Source: Epiperipatus broadwayi (taxonomy: Eukaryota; Onychophora; Udeonychophora; Euonychophora; Peripatidae). Taken from it: DNA of 64,000 nt. This document shows positions 32,543 to 44,474 of this stretch, piece by piece; the stretch's first letter is position 1; each line of letters starts with the position of its first letter. The DNA lies in the NCBI GenBank assembly GCA_028023455.1, contig JAQFVV010012446.1, forward strand, positions 1,982,001-2,046,000, written 5' to 3'. The notes below the pieces were generated by a model. It was not told the origin of the DNA. It ran no database searches and saw nothing but the letters and a program-made list of their open reading frames with translations. Both the position numbers and the translations under genes were made by a program.

Positions 32543-32639
32543 ATAACAGTTATGAGCAAGCATAAGAAATGATAATCATGTGATATTCTTTAATAAAAAA
32601 AACCACAGTGACAAAATGAGAAATTCCTCTACATGATAA

Positions 32640-33262
32640 TAAGACATTTGATACGATATACTATACTGATGACCAAATAGTTCCTGCTTAACATAATGTT
32701 GCTTTGTGCTATGCTATAGATGATGGAGCTTGAAATAAATACAACAAAATCGAAAAATGTCTGTATTGGAGGAACAGAACAAGATATAATATTGGAAAAT
32801 GGGTTACTACAACAAATGAAACTACAAAAGAAATGCTATAGTGATGACAAATTGGATACTTCTAGAATCAGAATATATCAAAGACCAATAAACAATATAT
32901 GATACAATAGCAGAAAGTATCATTACATATGGAAGCAAATAATGGTAATTGAAGAAAAGAAAGAGAACTGACAGCTACAGAAAAAAACTGATGGCTAAAA
33001 TCTGCAGAAAGGTCAGGGAGAGACTGCATAATCAATAACAGAATTCAAAAAAATAATGTATATTGATCACATTATTATAAATGAAATCAGAACAAAATAA
33101 TTGGAATGATGTGGAACTGCATAGAGGTTGCCCAGGAAAGATTATCAAACTGAGTATTAAACTAGATATGATAGGAGGGAAAAAGAGAGCATCCAAACGA
33201 AAATTAAAAGAGAGACAGAGAAATATAAAGATTGTGAATCAGAAGATATTGCATAGGTTATA
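32640..33262 (+). pseudogene. Second RTE-type RT relic (palm end to C-terminus)
   Basis: Pieces in order across several frames: YTDDQIVPA (a YADD box relic, about 32662), then LEINTTKSKNVCIGGTEQD (the post-palm block), then traces of a SITYGSxxW block (about 32915), DHIIINEIRTKQLEW-type sequence near 33065-33115, and LPRKIIKL...KKRASKRKLKERQRN at 33130-33230. This block order is that of RTE-like endonuclease-reverse transcriptase proteins with a C-terminal basic tail. It differs from the RTE at 11666-14964, so it is a distinct lineage. Heavily decayed. Confidence 0.7.
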
Positions 33263-34087
33263 AACCAGAGGTCAGAAAACTATAGCACACAAGTTTAATG
33301 TGATTCTTTGAGCCTTTCCTCATTGATCTTTTTATCATGATAAACATAAACACTTTTTTTATTTCCTCATGTAATTTGAAAATAAATATTTTAATATAGG
33401 TGAGGAAAAATGCACATTACAATGTTGTTTATTGAATTCAGCCTTGTTATAGAATAGTAATTATTGTATACGATGAATATTTAAATATTAGAAATTTAAT
33501 ATTTGAAAAACAGGCATTCTTCATATAACTGGAGCTTAATTGTAAATATAGAGATTTAAACACTGACTTTCAAGTACCCTTCAACTATCCACACTATCTC
33601 TTACCACTGATACACATAACCACACACAAGACTTGTGTGGTGTGTGTGGTCATGTGAATCAGTGGTATGAGATAGTGTGAATAGTTGAAGGTGCTTGAAA
33701 GTCAGTGTTCAAATCCTTGTATCATATATGTGGTCATGTGTATCAGTGGTATGAGATAGTGTGGATAGTTGAAGGGTGCTTGAAAGTCAGTGTTCAAATC
33801 CCCTATATGTATATTAGAAATTTGTAAATAAATCAAACTGTCAACTTGATTTTTTCTTTTTATTTATTTATTTTTAAGAGAATTTTTATTTTCATTAGGA
33901 TGGATACGGTTTCTATTATGTTCTATTGCTAAAATAAATGTTCAAATATATTCACAGCCATTCAGAAAATCGTATTATTCATGAACATATTTTTTACCTC
34001 TTTTCTCATGGCTCTTTAATGGGGTGTGTACGTGTGTAAATAAAATAGCTCTTCATGTTAAAAAGTTTGCCAACCCTTGTTATAGAT
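33258..34087. mobile_element. hAT-like element, 814 bp, imperfect 8-bp TSD
   Basis: The left end CAGAGGTCAGAAAACTATAG (33266) and the right end, read inward from 34079 as CAAGGGTTGGCAAACTTTTT, fit hAT termini. Flanks TTATAAAC (33258-33265) and TTATAGAT (34080-34087) match at six of eight. There is no transposase. A family B cluster sits inside at 33552-33803, inserted later or captured. It starts directly after the RTE relic. Confidence 0.7.
33552..33803. repeat. Family B end fragments: palindrome plus one direct copy
   Basis: The ~80-bp unit end (GAGATAGTGTGGATAGTTGA, then GTGCTTGAAAGTCAGTG, then TTCAAATCC) occurs three times: inverted at 33552-33630, forward at 33640-33716, forward at 33722-33803. 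GTTCAAATCC and the preceding stem-like text resemble a tRNA T-arm/B-box. No hammerhead core is included. Confidence 0.75.
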
Positions 34088-34689
34088 TAATAAGCAGATT
34101 CCATATGTTCAAAAAATCATCTCTTCACCAACCGAACTCAACTACAGTTAACAAAATTAACATGCAAAATGAAATGTTTAAGCAAACTAATTAATATTAA
34201 TTATTTAAAGACATGAATTTTAAACAAAATAAATACAGTATTCATATCTAATCATTTGCTTATATCACATTTTATTACTTCGCCCACTCTTTTTGATTTT
34301 TTAATAGAAAACTGGAACCAAATAAAAATGTCTCTGTTTAACAATGAGAAAAGTTTGGAAAAAATCAAATCTTTTTTAAAAGTAACAAAAAAAAAAAGAT
34401 ACAAAAAAAAAAAAAACAATTACTATATCTTTAAATTATAAATATAGATAGGATATGATGATTAATATTTTCAATAAAATAAAAATATCAATCTAAATTT
34501 TTAAAAAATGTTCATGCATAAAATATTGCGCAAAGACCATGATTTGTCAATGATAAAAGAATGGACTGTTCAAAAAGAGATGTACAGTATATGTATTTAT
34601 ATAACATATTTCTAGAGCCCTGAATTTGAACCTGTGAAAGGTGGGAAATATTGAAAAACCAATACATACATATATCAAGATTTCACTAT
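34088..34689. other. AT-rich spacer
   Basis: Long A runs near 34390-34420; no gene. Confidence 0.35.
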
Positions 34690-34870
34690 ATATATATGTA
34701 AATTGTTACATTTTTATTTACCATTGATAAACTCACTCCACTCACAATTTGACACCTCACATAAATACAATAATGATTATAACTAATCATTTTCTAAACT
34801 AGAGATTATCTTTAGCATAGATATAAACTTTAAACCTCAGTTAAAGATTAATATATCTGATTTTTTAATT
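34690..34870 (+). repeat. Family B-prime repeat copy
   Basis: Matches 22790-22990 and 31140-31330 (CACTCACAATTTGACACC; AGAGATTATCTTTAGCATAG). Confidence 0.6.
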
Positions 34871-35002
34871 TTAAACATACACACACATGGAGTTATTTAC
34901 CTTTCTCTTTCCCATGTGTAATATCTTTATAAATATATATAAACAATTTCCATACTTCTCTATTCTTTTTAATTTTATATAAATAAAGATGCAATAAAAG
35001 AC

Positions 35003-35062
35003 AAAAGACCCCCAAGATGTATTTCGTGCTGAACCAGCACTCATCAGTTGGCCCAAATCACT
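35003..35062 (-). ncRNA. Hammerhead ribozyme motif, family B
   Basis: Reverse strand: CTGATGA (complement of 35041-35047), stem II GTGCTG-GTT-CAGCAC (six perfect pairs, canonical base pair), GAAA (35022-35025), then TACATC and TTGGGG. The cleavage triplet would be AUC. Inner stem I is CCAA/TTGG. The outer helix is weak (GAT/GTC). All core letters are intact. Confidence 0.72.
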
Positions 35063-35611
35063 ATCTTCCATATATATCTCTATTATATGAAGAATATTTA
35101 TCTATAGTAAATTGTTACATTTTTATTTACCATATAAAACAATTTTATAATTGCAGTGAATTCTCAAAGCTATCGCAGGAGCATATATTATTTTTTCACC
35201 TCATTTGATTTCCTTGTTCCCAAAGTCAGTGCCGAAAATATTTTTAATGGAATATCAGTTTTTGAAATGTCTTCTTTTTGCACATATCACTGATAAAACA
35301 TGATCTGATGGAATATTTGGTAATACATGGTCTATTGATCCACACCGCATGATGGCATTGTTTCTACACTAAAGCATATAAATATGCTGTTTACAAGGCC
35401 ACTCATATATCTTACGGCCTGTAAACTGTTCAAACACTAAGATGTTGAAGTGCACCCTTACCCCAACATCTCTAGCATGTTGAACATTATTAACAATGGA
35501 TATGTGACACTCTCTATAGACATTACTCTTGACTATTGTACAGCGTATGATATGAAGATTTCTGTAGTTGTAATGATGAAAAGTCTATTAGAACGGATTT
35601 TTTTTTTTTTT
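35063..35611. other. Stretch with slightly higher GC, unidentified
   Basis: From about 35230 to 35590 the composition is less AT-rich than background (GGCCTGTAAACTGTTC, GTGCACCCTTACCCCAACAT), which may indicate an old coding or mobile relic. I could not recover a motif on either strand. Confidence 0.3.
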
Positions 35612-35721
35612 TTTGCTTAAATGTATTGTAATTGATATGAGTTAGTAAAAATTGTAATGAATTCTCTTTGCTTAAATGTATTGTAATTGATATGAGTTAG
35701 TAAAAATTGTAACGAATTCTC
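35612..35721 (+). repeat. 55-bp tandem duplication
   Basis: The 55 bp starting TTTGCTTAAATGTATTGTAA at 35612 is repeated immediately at 35667-35721 with a single T-to-C change, so the duplication is recent. Confidence 0.95.
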
Positions 35722-35761
35722 AAACGGCCCTACTTTTATTGTCAGGGGTCAGAATTCACTA

Positions 35762-36043
35762 AATGAGGAGTGTAAATCACGATTCGGCAAAGTTCACGAT
35801 CAAGTCGCGCACTTTCTGAGACTTTTTCGAGATCAAAACAGTTCAATGGCAGAAGATCGTTCGGCATTGTAGTTTTGCGATTTACCTGCTACAGAAGCAA
35901 ATGGCCTTCCTTCAACCCCCCAGAAAATATTTTACCCACCCAGAAACAAAACTGTCAAACATCTGAAATGGAATGTCAATCGCGTCAATGTCAATGAAGG
36001 TGTTCCATTCACTCATGGGATGAGCTTTGAGGGCTGCCTGTGA
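35762..36043 (+). pseudogene. Unidentified coding relic (93 codons, one internal stop)
   Basis: One frame is open from 35762 to 36043 except for a single TAG after about 40 codons. It encodes a balanced, protein-like sequence beginning NEECKSRFGKVHDQVAHFL and containing AEDRSAL and, later, KTVKHLKWNVNRVNV. The GC content and residue use differ clearly from the flanking AT-rich DNA. I do not recognise the family. A transposon or captured gene fragment is possible. Confidence 0.4.
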
Positions 36044-36639
36044 ATCACTTTTTCACAAGCGGTATGGATAATTTAGTCTTGAAGCCAGGATCTGCTTTCA
36101 GTGAAGCGTATTAGCGCTGAGTTGGAAAGGTGTCAAAATGCTGTAAGGAATATATGACAACAGGTCTTAGAGAGGTCTGTCGAGAAAGCCTTGTTTCTTG
36201 ATAAACAACAAAAAAAAGTTTCTTTAAAAACAATAAAAAAGACTTGGAACCAAAAAAAAAAAAAGTTTCTTAAAAAAAAAAAGACTGGGCAAAAAGAGAC
36301 AGAATCTTTTAAAAAGCCAAAAAAAAACCACCCATTTTTTTATTTTTAAGAAATATACATCAAACAGGTTGTTACAAAACAACAACAACAACACAACAAC
36401 AAAAAAATAAAAATCAAGCAAATCCAAAAATTAAAAACATAAATCAACAAAATTTAAAAACAGCCCGGTAATGTTATATCTATTTGTTTTTCACTAGCAA
36501 CAGCGCCATAGAGCAATATGGGAAATTAGACGATGTATTACCGAATATTTTTTTGAATAAAATATTTCTTAAATTTTGAAATAATACTTAAATAATATGC
36601 ATGTATATATATAATATGCATATATATAAAGCTTGTTTG
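36044..36639. other. Spacer, homopolymer-rich
   Basis: A runs and (AAC)n at about 36215-36450; no gene seen. Confidence 0.35.
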
Positions 36640-37085
36640 GAGCTATTAGCATGCTCTTTATTTTACATATTTGTAAACGCAAGCTATATAAGTCATGTGA
36701 CATATAACTTTGTTTTATTACTATTATTATTTTGTTGTTAGGGGCTTTGGATAAATTAAATTGCTAAGCCTATTAATATATGGTGTGTTTGAATTAAGTT
36801 CAGGCCCATATGATTATTTCAGTTGGCGAGCTGAATTTAAAGATATATAGATGTCTGAAATTTTCAGGCCTTCTTCTTAAGAGTTAATTATTAGATAAAT
36901 GCATAGCTTGAATTGATGTTTTAGATCTGGTGTCCTAGCTCCTCACTGAAGAGAACCAGAGCTTGAACCCCAGTCAGGGGATCAGGACAATCCTAGATAA
37001 AGATAATTTGAATCCCTTCTCTGGAAGCATTTATCATTAAAAAAAAAGCTTGTTTAGAGCTATTTGCCACGCTTTTTATTTTTTA
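36640..37085 (+). repeat. Family C: unit tail plus one unit
   Basis: 36640-36720 matches the end of a family C unit (AAGTCATGTGACATATAACT). GCTTTGGATAAATTAAATTG at 36741 starts the next unit, followed by the CTGAAATTTTCAG landmark and the hammerhead region. At 37045-37085 the unit end AGCTTGTTTAGAGCTATTTG repeats the word at 36630-36650. Confidence 0.7.
36935..36985 (+). ncRNA. Hammerhead-like motif, family C, decayed
   Basis: CTGAAGA at 36946-36952, then CAGA as stem II loop, GAAC in place of GAAA, and CCAGTC followed by AGGGG. Inner stem I is CTCCTC with GGGGA. Loss of one core A makes activity unlikely. Confidence 0.45.
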
Positions 37086-37265
37086 TATATATAGACACAT
37101 ATAATTAGTTTGTTTATTATTGAATAATCTTCTGGTAATTAAATTTTCATTATAATGAATTAAATTTTTCCCAAAACATTTTGCTTATTTCATTACTAAT
37201 AAATTTCATTTAACATTGTATTTTACAGCTATGATTTTATTTAAGAAATTCACAATAATAATAAA

Positions 37266-37352
37266 GGTCAGTGCAACTGCCTTGAAAGGAAATAGTTGTT
37301 TGCAGACGGTTGTTGCGGGTTCGCCTCCCGGAAGATGCTATGACATATGAAA
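37266..37352 (+). repeat. Third, diverged SINE copy
   Basis: Shares the 3' half of the SINE at 9991 and 57061: GTTGCGGGTTCGCCTCCCGG (B-box), then GATGCTATGACA and an A run (ends about 37359). The 5' half is rearranged (GGTCAGTGCAACTGCCTTGA). No TSD recognised. Confidence 0.65.
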
Positions 37353-37359
37353 AAAAAAG

Positions 37360-39354
37360 AACCACATACTTTTTTTTCTCCAGATATTACTTTATTTGCA
37401 AATTATCAATAACCATACTATGTATTTTAAATAGAAGCAAATGCCAATAAAGTGAAAATAGTATTGTTAGAAAGAAAAAACCTGTTTTATCCAAGTACAA
37501 CCTGAAATTACTAATCATTTTTAAATGCATGTAATTATTGTAATATTAAAATTACAGCAAAGCCATGATATGAACTGCATCCATACATACAACTTCAATA
37601 ATTACCTCTCCCCCAGAAAAAAATATAAATAAGCAAAAAATAAAAACATTAAAATTTCATAAATTTATTAAATTTTATGATACAATAGTAGCCATTTTCC
37701 ATCATAGTGTACCATATTCCATCAAGTTTCTTTGAGTTAATGTTGAAAGCATCTACAATATATTATAATGCTCAGTCACTCACATAACAAAATCCAGAGA
37801 CCCAGAAAACTACACCAAAGCTGACCAAAATGAAATGGTGAGATCTCAAATCCAACCAAACTTCAACTTATTCGCTAGTCGTTTGCAATTTAACACTTAT
37901 GAATGACATATCTGAGGTTACACATGGGTCTAAATTTCTTCTGCGAGATGACTCTGAACAGCGAGAAACATGAGACTCAAGGGAAATTAACAATCTAACA
38001 ATAATTTAAGGGTTAAACAGACTACTTAACATGCTAATTAACTTAACTAAAACAATGCATATTCAACATATAAAATCATTAAGGAATTTGGAATAAAATA
38101 ATATGGATTGGATTGAAATAGGACTATGAGCAAAAAAGATATGGAATGAGTTTTGATATTTTAAACAGGATTATTATAAACAGGATTATTAAAACAATAA
38201 CATAAAATCAAGTAAAAGAAAATGGCAAGGATTATACAGTGTTAAGTATGTGTGATCAATGCATGCAGGCATTACATAGTGCATGAAGCTATTATCAATA
38301 CAACGGTCTCTTCTGAACACATTAAAATAAGTGTATGTGCAGTTAATAAAGCAGGCCTATAATCATTTAATATGCCCATCCTATTAAATATTGGTTTGCT
38401 AATATTACAAGATAATAGCCTAGCCAAGATGATGACCACATACAGCTCTAAGATGGCTGTTATATATATTGACAGTATGAGTGAATAAATAAGCTCAAGA
38501 TAATGCAGATTCAACCTGGTAACCAAGATTTGAGTTTCAATCTAATGCTGCCGAATAGTTAATTAATAAGGGGGAAAAGAATTGGTTACTTTTAGATTTG
38601 GATATATATATACTATGGCGCTGAATAATATTAAAGAATAAGCCTGCAGTGCGAGTGAGTAATTATTCAAGAGCTTTAGCATCAAATGCTTGGTGCCCTA
38701 AGACCGGATGGTTTGCTACAATTAATATATGAACAGATAAGTTCAGGAACTTGGATCGGCTTTATAAACATGGTCTGGATTCTCATGTTCCATTGTGAAC
38801 TAAGAAATGAGGCAGCTGATCACCGTGAGCCCATTTTAAAAGATGCAGCAAAATGTAAATGTACCAATGTGTATTTTGTAAAGACAATACGCAAGCAACA
38901 TACCAAGATGTATACTTATAAATAATTAATTACACCTAAAAACAAATAGCTTCTATTTGCCAAATGAACACAACCCGGTTCTTAAACTAGCATTATAATT
39001 ATGCTAACTAAAAGGTTTTAAATTTAATTATAACCTAAGTTAAAATACTGAATCTGCATATATATCATCATAATTTAAGGAGGGAATGTATATTTGATGG
39101 GCTTTAATAAACATTAACAAATATACATTAATATCATCTCTAGCTAGCACCTCACTTCCAACTAACAAATCTTAAAGCACATTACGTTATGATAACTGAC
39201 TAAGCAAACCCTCTCAAGCAATAATAAACTTACAGGTGATAAACATGTTTGCATTAACTCCCAAGTACACCTTTTGCTAATGATACTTCAGAAACCAAAT
39301 TTCTAATAAAACATTTTGTAAAGCTTAATAACCATGGCTTAAACTACTAAATAT
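37360..39354. other. Two-kilobase stretch without recognised gene
   Basis: Composition is near background. Frames at 38272-38526 (-) and 38686-38925 (+) show no motif, no partner exon and no splice-bounded continuation that I can see. I cannot exclude a non-coding gene here. Confidence 0.35.
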
Positions 39355-39691
39355 CATATGATCACCATTCTTTATGCTTACACAAAGTGTTTACACAGAG
39401 ACTAAACTCTCCATACAGTGGCGCCTCTCTGTGCATGCCAGAGTAATCAATGAATGTAAAGCTTTACAGTTAGCTAATAAGATAGGGGGTTGCTGGAGAG
39501 TTGCATTAGATCCTAAGATCTAGGTGCAGTTCACTCAGATCCAAGGCTCCTCACTGATGAAGGCCACAAGCTAGAAACTAGTCTGGGGGATATTAGATGA
39601 GTAGGCACTAGATGGGGATTTTATATACAAATCTCCTTGCATCCAATGATTACTCTGACTTGCACTGAGTGGCGCTACTGTATGGAGAGTG
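39355..39691. repeat. Family A foldback copy
   Basis: Left end ACTAAACTCTCCATACAGTG (39411), right end GGCGCTACTGTATGGAGAGT (to about 39690). The unit also includes TTGCATTAGATCCTAAGATC and GGTGCAGT, which recur at 61695-61715. An outer piece ATATGATCACCATTC at 39357 matches the outer ends at 56320 and 61930. The hammerhead motif lies inside. Confidence 0.75.
39539..39598 (+). ncRNA. Hammerhead-like ribozyme motif, family A, good copy
   Basis: CTGATGA 39554-39560, stem II GGC/GCT around CACAA, GAAA 39574-39577, stem III CTAG, GUC 39581-39583 (cleavage after). Inner stem I TCCTCA pairs with TGGGGG (six pairs counting U-G). The outer ATCCAA partner is TTAGAT here, one change from perfect. Confidence 0.65.
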
Positions 39692-39999
39692 TAACGATGG
39701 CTTATTTATTTATTTATTAATAAATTCACATACTTTTTCTAGTCTTGAAAATTAACCTGAAATAATTTTTAGCAGAAACTAGATAATTGTAATAAATTAC
39801 CACCAACTCTGCAATGGTGGACTTGACGGTATTTTTAACTGAGTTGTAGCCTAGAGAGCATTCAACTTATCAAATGTTGTCCAATAAATTTATAGAAAAT
39901 CATAGTAGTTATTGCAATGTTTTACTTTACCAAATTATTATAAAAACTTTACGATTATTAAAAAAAATGGTTTTCCAGACAAATTTTGAATGGATAATT
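39692..39999. other. Spacer
   Basis: AT-rich, no feature. It ends where the RTE tail repeat begins. Confidence 0.35.
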
Positions 40000-40372
40000 C
40001 ATCATCATCATCATCATTATTTTCAAGCATTATTGATCCATTGCAGGGTAAATCTCTCCAAGTTTAATCCAGTTTCTCTAATCTCTAGCCTCTCTTCACC
40101 ACATTACCGCAGCTCACTTGCTTATTTCATTCATCTATCTCATATGTGGTCTCTTCCTAAATCTTTTACAATCTCCCAGAATCCAGTTTAAGATTTCAAC
40201 TATCCATTTACTATCATCTCTTCTAGCATTATGTCCAGTCCATCTCTACTCCAGTCTCCTAATTCTTTTATTGATATCAGTAACACCTGTCTGTTCTCTT
40301 ACCCATTTATTTCGTTTTTGATCTCTTCTTGTTACTTCTAACATATCTCTCACCATACTTCATTGAATTGTT
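40000..40372 (-). mobile_element. 3' fragment of RTE/BovB-like LINE
   Basis: The (ATC)n tail at 40002-40017 is followed on the reverse strand by the C-terminal block of the RTE at 11666: GGTCTCTTCCTAAATCTTTT against GGTCTCTTTCTGGGTCTTTT (coding RKRPHVRW), then ATGTCCAGTCCATCTCTACT (coding the WAGHI region). It stops about 370 bp in, a typical 5'-truncated insertion. Confidence 0.85.
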
Positions 40373-41465
40373 ATAAATAAATGTATATATCATGAAGAAA
40401 TTGCTGTAGAATTTATAAATGACATATGATCACTTTTAGAAGCAAGAGACTTCAGGTGCACTTCCGACCATACTGTCATGTTACCTCTTATATAGGTACA
40501 GTGATGGCTGCTTGTCTCGTGTCAGGTTTAAGATCTAGCAGCTTCCAGTTCAAAGTGAATTTATGTCACTGCTTTAAGAATATTGTGAACAACATGCATA
40601 CTGCCGACAATTCTTTAATTGTTGTCTATCTTTACCTCCAAATGGAGTGCCTATATATAGCCAAATCCCCCTCCTTAATGGAAGCAATCGCTGTGTGTCA
40701 TCACCCATTGAACTGTTTCTACCCTTTGTTATATTTTATCATAGCATATCACCTCCGATCAAGATAAAACTAAATCTGGACAAATCCATTAATTTAAAAT
40801 CAGTTGGGCCATAACAGAATTATATAAACTTTATATATACATATGTAGATAATTTAAAAGTAATTATTTTAATAAAACCATCCAGCAAATATATAATTCC
40901 TATCATCGTATTTCAATTTAATAAATATTCATATTTTCTAGCATCTTAAAAATAAAAACTTGATATATATTCAAAGAGATTTTAATTCTCAAAGCTAATG
41001 TTTATATTTTATCTTTTTCTGTGTATGCCTGAACAAAAAAAAATTACTCATGTTCAAATTTATCTTAACTATCTTCATTTTTCTGTTTTTATAAAAAGCA
41101 AAAACTATGTTTATGTAATGCATTATAGCTTTTCTTCTCTTCCTCGATTTTTTTTTTCAAAGCAAAATACTCAAAAGTAATCTATTGCTTCTGGCTTTCA
41201 GAAAAACTATTTGATATTACAACTTAAAAGTTACTGATTTCAATCAAAACTTCTCTTCCCATTATCTCCCCTATTTTTTATTCTTTCTACTACAATGTTT
41301 AATATCAATAGAAATTCAAAAATATTAATAAAATTATTATATAATATATGACAAACACGAAAAGACATTCCTAATTCTAGTAAAAACTTAATATACATAA
41401 ATACTAAACTATATCAAAGTCAATTAAAGACAGTCGTTTTTAATTAATTTCAATACTCTATGATA
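40373..41465. other. Spacer with unassigned 113-codon frame
   Basis: The frame at 40426-40767 (+) is longer than expected for this composition and the DNA is less AT-rich there. The translation (Cys/His-rich in part) matches nothing I know and neither strand gives a family motif. The remainder to 41465 is AT-rich background. Confidence 0.3.
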
Positions 41466-41760
41466 TAGGGGGGAATCGCGACCTTAAGGCCGCATACGGC
41501 CTTTATAAGTTTTATGTTCGGTCTTATATACTGTATAACAAATAATAAGTAGTCATTTAAATATTGGTTTGAAAAATTGTCCCGTTTTTTTTTTTTTATC
41601 TTACTACGTAATTTTTATTTTTATATTCAATGAGGTTTACAGTGGGTGTTAATGCACATAAATCTTCAGAAATCCTAGAATGAGAATTCTATCGACTCCG
41701 TGCGCCATTTTCACTACAGTTGAATGTGGCCTTCCACGGTAAAAAGGTTCCCCACCCCTG
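41466..41760. mobile_element. hAT-like terminal remnant (~295 bp)
   Basis: The right end, read inward, is CAGGGGTGGGGAACCTTTTT, a standard hAT terminus, followed by ACCGTGGAAGGCCAC. The left end is TAGGGGGGAATCGCGACC and GGCCGCATACGGCC, a palindromic word found beside the ends of many hAT elements. No clear 8-bp TSD, so the left boundary is provisional. Confidence 0.6.
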
Positions 41761-42458
41761 CAGGATGAGATTATATTTCAATCAAATGAAAATAATAGAA
41801 TCAAAATAAGACTATATATATATAAGTCTACGAGTTTCGCAAAAGTTTTATTTGGAAATATATGTTGATAATTATTTTAATAACAAAAATAAACAGTATA
41901 TTTTGAAGGAATGTCAAATTAGTGGCCAAAACAACCTTCTCAAAAATGACAGAACTATTTTAAGTTGATCTAAATTTGCAATTGATAATCTCAACATATT
42001 GAGATCGTATTGCCACTAGATGTAAAATCTATTTTTGAGGACGATATAAATTTATTAAATTGAATAAATGTGGCACTTATAAAAACATATAAATCACGTG
42101 GATAAGTAATGATTTATCACAGTATCACATTTCTGTTGCTGGTAGAGAATTCCTATCATCATAATATACAGCTGCCCTTGATAGAGAATCACATTTTGTT
42201 AAGTCTATTTTAAAACGTACCCCCCCCCCGGTTTTAAAATATTAAAGCTGATATATATTTAAATCACAGACTAAGTCATTTACTAAAGCTCAAATTATTA
42301 TTAAATTTGAATTAAAAAATTAAAATTACTTTCATTTGTAGAACTGCTGTCTAGATCATGGGTTCCAACCAATTACTACTGATTAAGCGATTGGGTTTAT
42401 CACTGTGTGTTTGGTGCAATGTTAGGGTGGCAATCTCTAGATCTCGAGTTCCATAGGG
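41761..42458. other. Spacer
   Basis: AT-rich; a poly-C run near 42222. No feature seen. Confidence 0.35.
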
Positions 42459-43367
42459 TTGTACCTGGTCTACCACCTCTTCAGATATTCAAATTTTATT
42501 ATTGTTGTTTCTTTAAACTTCATTAAAATATTCGCAAGTGATTCTTTTCACAAAGGAAGATTCATAACGGTGAAATTAAATTATTCGTCTTTTAGTTGTT
42601 GCTGCTATTTGTTATTATTACTATTGATTATTAGCAGTTATAGACTTATTTCTATACTTTCTATTGTTGATAAATTATTTGAAATGATAGTTAAGGATAA
42701 GATGATATCATTTTTGAATATTCATAAAGTGATTTCTGTGCATCAGTTTGGCTTTGTTGCTGGAAAGAGTACTTTAGCTGCTATTTATAATCATGTACAT
42801 AATGTAATGTTGTCATTGGATAAGGGCCTCATGACAGCAACTGTTTATTGGGATTTGTCCAAAGCATTCGACTCTGTTAATCATACAGTTTTGATGCATC
42901 GTTTGTGTTTATATGGTTTTAGAGGTCATTTGGCTTGTTGGTTGTTAAGTTATATGAAGGATAGGAGACAGCCTACTAAAATACATGGTATTATTGGTGA
43001 TTTTAGATTAGTTAATCATGGAGTCCTGCAAGGCTTTGTATTTGGCCCTATTCTATTTTTGATATATATAAATAATATTTTTAGTTTGTCTTTGAGTTCA
43101 AAGTCTTATGGGATTGCTGATGATATTGCTCTGTCTAGTGAAGCTTTTTCATACAGTATTCTGGAACAACTGATTAATAGAGATCTAGAATCAATAAGTA
43201 ACTGTCTTATGATAAATTGTTTAACTGTAAATTGTAATAAAACCAGATATATTCTATTTTCTTATAAATCACACATTCACTTAATATTAGGAATTGTGGT
43301 CAATATAATGTTCATTCAAATAGTATTTGTACATGTAATTGCTTTGTATTCACATGTAACAAATTAA
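42459..43367 (+). pseudogene. CR1/L2/Jockey-group reverse transcriptase relic
   Basis: From about residue 55 the frame reads as an RT: YRLISILSIVDKLFEMIV (fingers), QFGFVAGKST, VYWDLSKAFDSVNHTVLMHRL (motif A), HGVLQGFVFGPILFLIYINN (motif B) and YGIADDIAL (motif C; the family usually has YADD or FADD). The LSKAFDSVNH-L and GSVLGPLLF-type signatures fit the CR1/L2/Jockey branch. The endonuclease and C-terminal region are absent; the first ~50 residues and the last ~40 are not RT-like. Its open state over ~250 codons suggests moderate age, but as a fragment it is not a gene. Downstream 43368-44474 is unassigned. Confidence 0.85.
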
Positions 43368-44474
43368 ATAAATAAAAAGATTTTTATTACAAATAGAATA
43401 TAGCAATTTAGTTATATTTTAGTTTATAACAATTTTGAGTTCATAACATATATAAGAAATTATATACATAATCGCGTGTCCGATTTCCCCACTAACAGTT
43501 CTATTCTAATATGGCTGGTTTGCCAAAACCTCTTCTTAAAGTCTATTAATATTTTAATTATTCCGTATTCTAAAATTAGCCATTTTAGGCGTACAAAAAT
43601 AATAATAAGATCGAGAAGATCTGTAATTACCTATACGGATCTTGGAACCTTCAGACTCCGCTAGTTCTGGGTTATATCTCCGTTGTTCGTATATACCTTT
43701 CTCTAAAATAGATTTCCACTCCGGTCACACAGCAAGCTGGAAATATTCTGTCTTCTAAAATTACCCGGCTTCGCTTTCTTTTTTTCCTTTGTTCTGCTTT
43801 CGCTTGATCCTTATCAGTCCTTTTAATTAATTAATTGTACATTCGTTTTTAATTAGAAATCGTTACTTTACTTCAATTAGTAAATCCTTATTTTAGACTT
43901 TAATTAGTGAATGTTTGATTTAGATTTTAATTAATGAATGTTATCATATATAACAATCTATTTTATTTCCGTATTTTAATCAAAACCCCCATAACGTTTT
44001 TTTACTTGTATTTTTAAAATTTGCCTTTTTATTTTTACTTCTGGAGTACACTATTATTATTATTATTATTCCAAATACTATAGTAATAATATTAGATCTG
44101 TTGATAATTATTGTAATTTAGGCATCTTTATTGATTCAAGATTATCTTGATCAAAACACATCACCTACTTATGTTGTTATGTAAAATTAATTACTTGTTT
44201 TTTTTAATCTGAATTAAACAAATCACATGATCACCGTTTCTTATATGGGGTGGCTCTACTGATTATTCACTGTCTCAATTATCTACTTTGCAAAATTATA
44301 CAATGCATACTATTTTTATTTTGGTTATTGTCTTATCTGTAGTATATTGATCAATGAATGTATATGTTTTTATTTAATGTGCATATACTTCTTTTCTTTG
44401 GATGTATTTATTCTTATATTTTTAATTTGTTTGTTTTATAATAATGGATTTTTAGTTTGTAATTAATAACTTAA
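43368..44474. other. Spacer, partly GC-richer
   Basis: 43470-43790 is less AT-rich (GACTCCGCTAGTTCTGGGTT, TTTCCACTCCGGTCACACAG) and may be the 3' UTR of the LINE relic or an unrelated fragment. The rest is background, with an (ATT)n run near 44050. Confidence 0.35.

Noticed and set aside
37360-39354. Possible host exons at 38272-38526 and 38686-38925
   Set aside because: No recognisable domain, no codon-use contrast with the flanks and no matching splice-bounded partner exons.
41458-41768. 8-bp TSD for the hAT remnant
   Set aside because: CTATGATA and CAGGATGA do not match well enough to call.
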